The notes under the pieces: model-generated
Databases searched by the model: none
Seen by the model: the letters and a program-made list of their open reading frames with translations, nothing else
What the model was told of the DNA's origin: nothing
Shown: positions 57,525 to 64,000 of the stretch, in pieces
Layout of the letters: each line of letters starts with the position of its first letter
Position numbering within the stretch: position 1 is the stretch's first letter
Assembly: GCF_900115165.1 (NCBI RefSeq)
Contig: NZ_FOVP01000014.1
Coordinates: 1 to 64,000, forward strand
DNA length: 64,000 nucleotides
From: Roseovarius lutimaris
GTDB taxonomy: Bacteria; Pseudomonadota; Alphaproteobacteria; Rhodobacterales; Rhodobacteraceae
Direction: 5' to 3'
Position numbers and translations under genes: made by a program

Positions 57525-58658
57525 TTATTCAGAGGGCGCGCTTGTGGCGGCGCGCTCTTGCGGGGCAACGGTTGCCCCCGGCGCGGTTTTCTGAAACCCC
57601 GCCACGATGACCTGCTCGCCCGCCTCAAGGCCGCTGTCGACAACCCAGTCGCTGCCGCGGTCCTGAAGGATGGTAATCTCGCGTTGCTCGACCACGCCAT
57701 CACCGTTGACCACCCAGGCAAGCGGGCGCCCGCGCCGGTCGCGGATCACGCCCTCTTGCGGCACTAGAAACACGTTTTCGGCCACCTCGACCGGCAGATC
57801 GACCTGCACATACATGCCCGGCAACAAAAGCATATCGGGATTGGAAAACTGCATCCGCAGGGTGACAACCCCGGTGAGCGGATCAACATTCGGCTCTGCG
57901 GCCTTCAACTGGCCGGTTTCGCCATAGATCGAGCCATCCGCCAGTTTGAGGCGCACCGTGCCATCGGCCCCGGCAAGGGCGCGCTCGGTTTCTCCGCGCC
58001 GCCAGCGCAACAGATCGGCGGCCGATTGCGTCACATCCACATAAACCGGGTCGATCCTGCGGATCACCGCCAGCGGCTCGGCCTGACTGGCGGTTACAAG
58101 GGCGCCCTGACTTGTCTGTGACAGGCCAATCCGCCCCGAAAGCCGCGCCCGGATGGTGGTGCGCGACAGCTCGATTTCGGCGGAATTCAACTGCGCCTGC
58201 GCAAGCTCAAGCCCGGCAGCGGCCGAATCGCGGGTCGCTGTCGCCTCGTCCAGCGCCTGTTCGCTGGCAACGTTGCGCGCCTGAAGCTCTTGAAGGCGTA
58301 CCGCCTCGCGTTCGGCGGCGCGCAACTGGGCCTCGGCCTGCGCCACGGTGGCGCGGGCCTGTCGCACGCTGGCCTCATAGGTGACGGTGTCAATCTGGTA
58401 GAGCGGTGCGTTCACATCGACATCGGCGCCCTCTTCAAACATCCGTTCGGTGATGATGCCATTGACCTGTGGACGCACTTCCGCCTCGGCCGAGGCCGCA
58501 ACCCGGCCCGGCAACGTCGAGGTCAGAGTCACGCTTTGCGGCTGCACGGTTACCACTGTGACCGATGTCGGGCCCTGCGACTGCTGGGCAAGCCCCACCA
58601 TCGGGGCAAGCGCCAGCGAGGCCACCAACGACACGAAGAAACGCGAGACAGAAGGCAT
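57525..58658 (-). CDS. RND efflux periplasmic adaptor (AcrA/MexA type)
   Basis: This 377-residue membrane-fusion protein has a signal peptide (to about LAQQS). A barrel-sandwich domain with RVAASAEAEVRPQVNGII is followed by a coiled coil (residues about 90-155) and a beta-barrel (RIDPVYVDVTQSAADLLRW). The ATG at 58658 has AAAGGGG five bases upstream; an in-frame ATG at 58673 does not. No lipobox cysteine is obvious, so it may not be lipidated. It precedes the permease on the same strand and is divergent from a TetR regulator. Confidence 0.92.
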   Translation of the reverse strand: MPSVSRFFVSLVASLALAPMVGLAQQSQGPTSVTVVTVQPQSVTLTSTLPGRVAASAEAEVRPQVNGIITERMFEEGADVDVNAPLYQIDTVTYEASVRQARATVAQAEAQLRAAEREAVRLQELQARNVASEQALDEATATRDSAAAGLELAQAQLNSAEIELSRTTIRARLSGRIGLSQTSQGALVTASQAEPLAVIRRIDPVYVDVTQSAADLLRWRRGETERALAGADGTVRLKLADGSIYGETGQLKAAEPNVDPLTGVVTLRMQFSNPDMLLLPGMYVQVDLPVEVAENVFLVPQEGVIRDRRGRPLAWVVNGDGVVEQREITILQDRGSDWVVDSGLEAGEQVIVAGFQKTAPGATVAPQERAATSAPSE

Positions 58659-58703
58659 GGTGACCCCTTTCATGATTAAGCAGTGCAGCGAAGGCGGTCA
58701 GGC

Positions 58704-58731
58704 ATTTACAAAACCGCTCAGTACCGTAAAT
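58704..58731. promoter_or_regulatory. Candidate TetR operator between pump and regulator
   Basis: ATTTAC (58704-58709) and GTAAAT (58726-58731) are inverted repeats 16 bases apart in the short gap between divergent genes. It could be the site at which the TetR protein represses both. The arms are short, so confidence is low. Confidence 0.3.
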
Positions 58732-58791
58732 ATGACGCGTTTTCGAAAGGCAAGCCTGTCCCTGACAAAAGCGCGTGAAACGGAGTAAAAA

Positions 58792-59427
58792 ATGAGTCAA
58801 ACCCGCGAAAATGCGGAACGGGCGGACAAATGCGGGCGCGGAAGACCCGTCACCCAAACCGCCGAGGCCCGCCGCGCCGAGGTCTTTGCCGCTCTCGAAT
58901 CAATCTACAACGACGCCGGGCTCGACGGGGCGACCATGGCCTGCCTTGCGGCGCGCGCGGGCATGTCCAAGCGCACACTTTATTCGGTGTTCCCAAGCCG
59001 CGCCGCGCTTTTGCGGGCCTACCTGCACAGGGTGGGCGGTGATTTCATCCGCCCCCTTCCCGCCCATGACCGCGATCTGCCGGTTGCCGCGCGCCTTGAA
59101 AGATTGCTGTCGCAACGCCCGCGCCAACAAGACTTTGGCCTTCCGCTTGCGGTGCTGCGGCTGATTATCGCGGAAACGCCGGTGACACCCGATGTCGGCC
59201 GCGATCTTGTCGACCGTATTTTTGCGCTCGATCACCAGATCATCAAGGACGAGCTTGACCTCGGCGTCGCGCGCGGCGAGGTCTTGATCGGCGACACGGG
59301 ACAGGCGGCGGCGCTCTTGCTTGATATGGTCCGGCCCTGGCCGCTTGAATCCCTGCTTGATCCGGCGCGTGTGCCCACCTCGGCCGATATGGCGGCGCGG
59401 CGCGCTCTGGCTATCGAGGTTTTTTAA
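58792..59427 (+). CDS. TetR-family transcriptional repressor
   Basis: This 211-residue protein has the TetR helix-turn-helix GATMACLAARAGMSKRTLYSVF after a basic N-terminus and a variable ligand domain with LPLAVLRLIIAE. It is divergent from the RND adaptor, 133 bases away, the usual arrangement for local repression of a pump. The ligand is not predictable. Confidence 0.9.
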   Translation: MSQTRENAERADKCGRGRPVTQTAEARRAEVFAALESIYNDAGLDGATMACLAARAGMSKRTLYSVFPSRAALLRAYLHRVGGDFIRPLPAHDRDLPVAARLERLLSQRPRQQDFGLPLAVLRLIIAETPVTPDVGRDLVDRIFALDHQIIKDELDLGVARGEVLIGDTGQAAALLLDMVRPWPLESLLDPARVPTSADMAARRALAIEVF

Positions 59428-59440
59428 ACGGGATTGGCGC

Positions 59441-59481
59441 GCGGCCCGCCCCCTGAAAGACCGCCCCCAAGGGCCGCTTTT
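59441..59481 (+). terminator. Probable terminator after the TetR gene
   Basis: GCGGCCC (59441-59447) and GGGCCGC (59471-59477) pair around a 23-base loop and are followed by TTTT. The loop is long but the stem is GC-rich. Confidence 0.4.
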
Positions 59482-59640
59482 GGCGCCGCTTCCGCAAAAT
59501 CGACCGGAATCGGGTTGTAGCGCCCAAAGCCCGCCGTATATTACCAATTATCGACTGAAACAGTCTGGCAATGTGCCCACCCAAGTGGCGCTCTGACTGG
59601 CCCGGTTGACAGGGATGGACGGAACAGGGGCACGACACAA

Positions 59641-62520
59641 ATGGACACCGCCGGGAGCTTTCTGCCGATTATTGCGGCCCTGCCGTTTTTGGGCGCTTTG
59701 TTTCCGGGGCTGATGATTCAGGCCGGGCGTAACACCTGCGCTGCCTTCACCGCGGCCCCGACCATTCTTGCCCTTGTGTTGTTGTTGCTCTGCGCGCCCG
59801 CCGTCCTGCATGGCGAGGTGCTTCAGTTTCAACTGCCCTGGCTGCCCAAGCTGGGCCTGAACGTCAATTTCATGCTCGATGGCTTGGGTCTTTTGTTTGC
59901 CGGTCTGATCCTTGGCATCGGCCTTTTGATCATCCTCTATGCGCGGTTCTACCTCTCGCGCGAAGATCCGATGGGGCAGTTTTACACCTACCTTCTGCTG
60001 TTCCAGGGCGCGATGGTTGGCATTGTTCTGTCCGACAACATCCTGCTTTTGCTTGTTTTCTGGGAACTTACCTCGCTGTCGTCCTTCCTGTTGATCGGCT
60101 ATTGGAAGCACCTACCAGAGGGCCGTCAGGGCGCGCGCATGGCGCTTGTCGTGACCGGCACCGGTGGGCTGGCGATGATCGCGGGCATGCTGATCCTCGG
60201 CAATATCGTCGGAAGCTATGACCTGAGCGTGATTCTGACACAAAAGGACATCATTCAGGCCGATCCGATGTACCTGCCGGCGCTTCTGCTGATCCTTGTG
60301 GGCTGTTTCACCAAATCGGCGCAATTCCCGTTTCACTTCTGGCTGCCGCATGCCATGGCCGCGCCGACGCCGGTTTCGGCCTATCTGCATTCGGCGACGA
60401 TGGTAAAGGCCGGGCTGTTTCTGATGGCGCGGATGTGGCCGGTTCTGGCGGGCACGCCCGAGTGGTTTTATATTGTCGCCACGACAGGCCTGATCACCAT
60501 GCTGATCGGCGCCAAGATCGCCCTGTTCAAGGATGACCTCAAGGCGCTTTTGGCCTTCTCCACCGTAAGCCACCTTGGCCTGATCACCATGCTGCTTGGC
60601 TTTGGCACCAAGATGGCCGCCGTCGCGGCGGTGTTTCACATCATCAATCACGCCACCTTCAAGGCCGCGCTGTTCATGACAGCCGGCATTGTCGATCACG
60701 AGACCCACACCCGCGATATCAAACGCCTTGGCGGTCTGCGCCATCTGATGCCCATCACCTTTGTGATCGTCACCTTCGCGGCGCTGTCGATGGCGGGCAT
60801 CCCGCTTTTGAATGGCTTCCTGTCCAAGGAAATGATGCTTGAAGAGGCCTCGCACACGATCTGGCAGGGCAATCACTGGATCGTGCCGGTGCTGGCGACC
60901 CTGGGCGCGCTGTTTTCGGTGGCCTATTCATTTCGCTATATCGTGCATGTATTCTGGGGTCCGCAGCGCGACGATTACCCGTCCAAGCCGCATGATCCCG
61001 GCTTTGGCATGTGGGCGGCCCCGGCCTTTCTTGTGGTGCTGGTCGTGGCCATCGGCCTTGCGCCTTTCCTGGCAGAGCCGCTTGTGCGCGCCAGTGCGGG
61101 GGCCGTGATTGGCGGCACTTTGCCCGAGTTTCACCTGAAGATCTGGCATGGCATCACGCCCGCGCTGTTCATGTCCGGGGCTGCGGTTCTTGGCGGTGCG
61201 ATCCTTTTGGCCCTGCATGCGCCGCTGATGCGGCTTTGGCTGGCAACGCCGCGCCCCGAAGCGAAAACCATGTTTGACGCCATCACCCGCGCCGCCACCC
61301 GTGCAAGCCGCGCCTTTACCAGTGGCGTCCACAATGGCGCCCTGACGCGCAATGGCGCCACCTTTACGGTCACTGTTCTGGCGGCAGGCTGGCTGGCCTG
61401 GTCGAGCGGTGAAACCCTGTCGGCAAGCCGCGAGATGCTGCCGATTGCGGCGGTGCCAGCGATTGGCTGGATGTTGCTGATCGTGGCGACGATTGGCCTT
61501 GTGGCCTTCCATCGCAGCCGCTTTCTGGCGCTGGTTCTGATGGGGATTGTCGGGCTGATCGTGTCACTTGGCTTTGTCTATTTCTCGGCGCCCGATCTTG
61601 CCCTGACGCAGATTTCGGTTGAGGTGGTGACGATCATCCTGTTGTTGCTGGCGTTGAATTTCATCCCCCGCACCACACCGGTTGAAAGCCACCCGGCGCG
61701 CCGGATGCGCGATGCTCTCATCGCTGTCGCGGGCGGGGTTGCGGTCACCGGTCTGACCTATGCCATCCTGATCAGCGATTTCGCTTTTGAAAGCATCTCG
61801 GCCTTTCACCTCGCCAATTCCTACAAGGGCGGCGGCGGCACCAATGTGGTCAACGTGATCCTGGTGGATTTCCGGGGCTTTGATACCTACGGCGAGATCA
61901 TCGTGCTGGGGATTGCCGCACTGGTGATTTTTGCGCTCACCGATACCGTTCTCAAGGGGCGTGGCGGGCGCTGGCTCGCGAATTGGGACAAGAGAAAATA
62001 CCGCGAGGCAGGCGATCGTCATCCCCTAATGATGGTGGTGGCGACGCGGGTGATGATGCCCATCGCCCTTATGGTCGGCGCCTTTATCTTTCTGCGCGGC
62101 CATAACGAACCGGGTGGCGGATTTATTGCCGGGCTGATCGTCGCGATTGCGTTCCTGATGCAATACATGGCCTCGGGCTTTGCCTGGGCCGAGGCGCGCC
62201 AGCGTGTGACCTATCACGCCACCATTGGTGTCGGGGTTCTGGTCGCCAGCGTGACCGGCCTTGGCGCATGGCTTGCGGGCAAACCGTTCCTGACAAGCGC
62301 CTATGGGTATATCACCCTTCCGCCGATCGAGAAATTCGAATGGGCCACTGCGATGGCGTTTGACACCGGCGTGTTCCTGACCGTGGTCGGCGCCGTGATG
62401 CTTGCGCTCAACAGCCTGTCGAGCATGGCACGTCGCACCGGTGAGACGGTCAACATCTTCCCGATGGATATCAACCCGGCCCGCGCGGATGCAGACGGCA
62501 CGGACGAGGGGAACGCGTAA
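59641..62520 (+). CDS. mrpA: Na+/H+ antiporter subunit MrpA fused to MrpB
   Basis: This 959-residue membrane protein combines an NuoL-like MrpA body with a C-terminal MnhB domain. The body shows FWELTSLSSFLLIGYW, KSAQFPFHFWLPHAMAAPTP and the conserved transmembrane Lys/Glu residues. The MnhB domain (about residues 790-940) shows FLRGHNEPGGGFIAGL. The fused MrpAB (PhaAB) form is typical of alphaproteobacteria. With the other subunits it exchanges Na+ or K+ for H+ for alkaline and salt tolerance. GGGGCACG precedes the ATG weakly. mrpC follows after one base. Confidence 0.94.
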   Translation: MDTAGSFLPIIAALPFLGALFPGLMIQAGRNTCAAFTAAPTILALVLLLLCAPAVLHGEVLQFQLPWLPKLGLNVNFMLDGLGLLFAGLILGIGLLIILYARFYLSREDPMGQFYTYLLLFQGAMVGIVLSDNILLLLVFWELTSLSSFLLIGYWKHLPEGRQGARMALVVTGTGGLAMIAGMLILGNIVGSYDLSVILTQKDIIQADPMYLPALLLILVGCFTKSAQFPFHFWLPHAMAAPTPVSAYLHSATMVKAGLFLMARMWPVLAGTPEWFYIVATTGLITMLIGAKIALFKDDLKALLAFSTVSHLGLITMLLGFGTKMAAVAAVFHIINHATFKAALFMTAGIVDHETHTRDIKRLGGLRHLMPITFVIVTFAALSMAGIPLLNGFLSKEMMLEEASHTIWQGNHWIVPVLATLGALFSVAYSFRYIVHVFWGPQRDDYPSKPHDPGFGMWAAPAFLVVLVVAIGLAPFLAEPLVRASAGAVIGGTLPEFHLKIWHGITPALFMSGAAVLGGAILLALHAPLMRLWLATPRPEAKTMFDAITRAATRASRAFTSGVHNGALTRNGATFTVTVLAAGWLAWSSGETLSASREMLPIAAVPAIGWMLLIVATIGLVAFHRSRFLALVLMGIVGLIVSLGFVYFSAPDLALTQISVEVVTIILLLLALNFIPRTTPVESHPARRMRDALIAVAGGVAVTGLTYAILISDFAFESISAFHLANSYKGGGGTNVVNVILVDFRGFDTYGEIIVLGIAALVIFALTDTVLKGRGGRWLANWDKRKYREAGDRHPLMMVVATRVMMPIALMVGAFIFLRGHNEPGGGFIAGLIVAIAFLMQYMASGFAWAEARQRVTYHATIGVGVLVASVTGLGAWLAGKPFLTSAYGYITLPPIEKFEWATAMAFDTGVFLTVVGAVMLALNSLSSMARRTGETVNIFPMDINPARADADGTDEGNA

Positions 62521-62521
62521 C

Positions 62522-62875
62522 ATGGAAATGCTACTGGCAAGCGCAATTGGCGCGCTCAGCGCGGCGGGCATCTACCTCATGCTGCGGCTGCGCAGTTTTC
62601 CGGTGATCATAGGTATTTCACTGCTTAGCTATGCGGTGAACCTGTTTCTGTTCGCGACCGGGCGTCTGGCGGTTAATGCACCGCCGGTGCTGCGCGACGG
62701 GGTCGAAACCTATACCGACCCTCTGCCGCAGGCGCTTGTGCTAACGGCGATTGTGATTTCCTTCGGGATGACAGCGGTCATCGTGATCATGGCGCTTGGC
62801 TCATACCTGTCGTCGCGCAGTGATACGGTCAATATCACGCGTGACACCCCCGCAGAGCAGGAGGGCGACGCATGA
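62522..62875 (+). CDS. mrpC: Na+/H+ antiporter subunit MrpC (NuoK-like)
   Basis: This 117-residue three-helix protein resembles NuoK and MrpC. AAGIYLMLRLRSFPVIIGISL is followed by NLFLFATGR and DPLPQALVLTAIVISFGMTA, the diagnostic motif. The last two bases of mrpA's stop are one base before the ATG at 62522. Its TGA overlaps the mrpD start by ATGA. Confidence 0.94.
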   Translation: MEMLLASAIGALSAAGIYLMLRLRSFPVIIGISLLSYAVNLFLFATGRLAVNAPPVLRDGVETYTDPLPQALVLTAIVISFGMTAVIVIMALGSYLSSRSDTVNITRDTPAEQEGDA

Positions 62876-64000
62876 ACCACTGGATTATCGCGCCTGTTGT
62901 TCTGCCGGCCGTCATGGCCTCTATCATCACACTGACAGTGCGCTTTCACCCGCAATTGCAACGGATCTTTTCGCTGGCAAGCTGTGGCGCGCTTTTGGCG
63001 ATTGCGCTTGGCCTGACGGCAGTTGCCGCAACCGGCAGCATCGAGGTCTACGAGCTTGGCAACTGGCCCGCGCCCTTTGGCATCGTTCTTGTGCTTGACC
63101 GCCTGTCGGCGCTGATGGTGCTTATCACGGCGGCGCTTGCATTGGTGGTGTTACTTTACGCCATCGGCAGCGGCTGGGATCAGCGTGGCAACAATTTCCA
63201 CGCCCTGTTCCAGTTTCAGCTTATGGGCATTTTCGGCGCTTTCCTGACCGGCGATGCCTTTAACCTCTTCGTATTTTTCGAGGTGCTGCTGATTGCCTCA
63301 TATGGGTTGATGATCCATGGCGGCGGGCAGCGGCGGCTTCGTGCGGGCGTTCAATATGTGATCTACAACCTCCTTGGCTCAACCCTGTTCCTGTTCGCTC
63401 TTGGCACGCTTTATGCGGTGACCGGCACGCTTAACATGGCCGATCTGGCCGAGCGGGCGGCGGAAATTCCGGTGGGCGAGAGTGGCCTGTTGCGGGTTGG
63501 CGCGGTGCTGCTCTTGCTGGTCTTTGCCATCAAGGCCGCGCTTTTGCCGCTGCATTTCTGGTTACCGGAAACCTATGCCGAAGCCCCGGCCCCGGTGGCG
63601 GCGCTGTTTGCGATTATGACCAAGGTCGGCGCCTATGCGATCCTGCGTATGTACACGCTTGTTTTCGGGCCCGAGCATGACGCAACGGCGGATATCATCC
63701 CGCCGCTGATCCTTTTCGCGGCGCTGGTGACGCTGGCGGTGGGGATGATCGGCATTCTGGGCGCACGGCGGCTTGGGCGGCTTGCGGCCTTTGCGGCGAT
63801 TGCATCCATGGGCACACTGTTGATTGCGATCTCGGGCTTTCGCCCCGAGACCACGGCGGCGGCAATCTATTACATGATCCACTCGACATTCGCCGGCGCG
63901 CTGTTGTTTCTGGTGGTCGATCTGGTGCGTTCCCAACGGGGCGAGGCCCGTGGCGCGATGACGCCCGCCCCGCGCATGGCGCAACACGGGATCATTGCGG
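62872..64000 (+). CDS. mrpD: Na+/H+ antiporter subunit MrpD (NuoN/NuoM-like), cut by window end
   Basis: The frame from ATG 62872 stays open to the last base, giving 376 codons of an expected roughly 500. LTGDAFNLFVFFEVLLIASYGL, KAALLPLHFWLPETYAEAPAPV and IYYMIHSTFAGALLFL are standard NuoM/MrpD motifs, with the conserved Lys in the first. It should be followed by mrpE, F and G outside the window. Confidence 0.93.
   Translation, partial: MNHWIIAPVVLPAVMASIITLTVRFHPQLQRIFSLASCGALLAIALGLTAVAATGSIEVYELGNWPAPFGIVLVLDRLSALMVLITAALALVVLLYAIGSGWDQRGNNFHALFQFQLMGIFGAFLTGDAFNLFVFFEVLLIASYGLMIHGGGQRRLRAGVQYVIYNLLGSTLFLFALGTLYAVTGTLNMADLAERAAEIPVGESGLLRVGAVLLLLVFAIKAALLPLHFWLPETYAEAPAPVAALFAIMTKVGAYAILRMYTLVFGPEHDATADIIPPLILFAALVTLAVGMIGILGARRLGRLAAFAAIASMGTLLIAISGFRPETTAAAIYYMIHSTFAGALLFLVVDLVRSQRGEARGAMTPAPRMAQHGIIA

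Overview
The window is high-GC, densely coded alphaproteobacterial DNA. It most likely comes from a marine member of the Rhodobacterales (Roseobacter group). Pointers are a complete DddP-type DMSP lyase, aerobic-style cobalamin genes, a fused MrpAB antiporter subunit, a pyrrolysine-free MttB-family protein paired with an FAD/GcvT oxidoreductase, and a tandem hairpin of a kind I associate with this order. It reads as chromosome: housekeeping genes (hemC, hemE, cobC, cobD, katG, tex, elongator tRNA-Met) alternate with accessory blocks. I do not name a genus.

Region by region. 1-10.6 kb is a surface-glycan locus: GDP-fucose supply (gmd end, fcl, manC), a glutamine-dependent amidotransferase of the asparagine synthetase family, a GT92-like glycosyltransferase, a PglK/MsbA-type ABC flippase, a GT-B-like glycosyltransferase and an FkbM-type methyltransferase. 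10.6-12.3 kb is a scar beside tRNA-Met. It holds internal fragments of an epimerase and a berberine-bridge-type FAD oxidase joined directly to each other, an unrecognised fragment, and the frameshifted tail of a serine recombinase whose reading frame ends inside the tRNA gene. 12.4-27.3 kb is mostly core: FAD-linked oxidase, hemC, hemE, dddP, a GGDEF protein, a hydrolase-OsmC fusion, an atypical receiver, a cobalamin cluster, a lytic transglycosylase, katG and a hisN-like phosphatase.

27.5-35.3 kb carries an intact importer of the 2-aminoethylphosphonate/iron type with a DeoR regulator. Facing it is a decaying operon: a truncated PotB-like permease, an intact PotC-like permease, and an SDR gene with two nonsense codons. 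A LuxR-type regulator follows. 35.3-42 kb has wrbA, a LysR regulator, tex, a flavodoxin and an SLC13 transporter. 42-47.2 kb is accessory: a truncated pre-ATP-grasp protein coupled to a 514-residue protein of unknown family with a possible papain-like Q-C-H-N arrangement, a DUF3892-like gene broken by two stops, small proteins, and a ferric-reductase-like flavocytochrome. 47.2-54.3 kb looks like methylated-amine or betaine catabolism: FAD/GcvT oxidoreductase and MttB-family protein, divergent around a perfect 10-bp-arm inverted repeat, then a DUF305 / glutaredoxin-MauE pair and a LysR regulator. 54.4-59.4 kb is an RND efflux pump with a divergent TetR regulator. The window ends in an Mrp (Pha) Na+/H+ antiporter operon, mrpAB-mrpC-mrpD, with mrpD cut by the window edge.

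The least explained material is the 42.2-44.6 kb group and the tRNA-Met scar. No CRISPR array, rRNA or intact insertion sequence was seen. All family names rest on motif recognition by eye; no database search was run.
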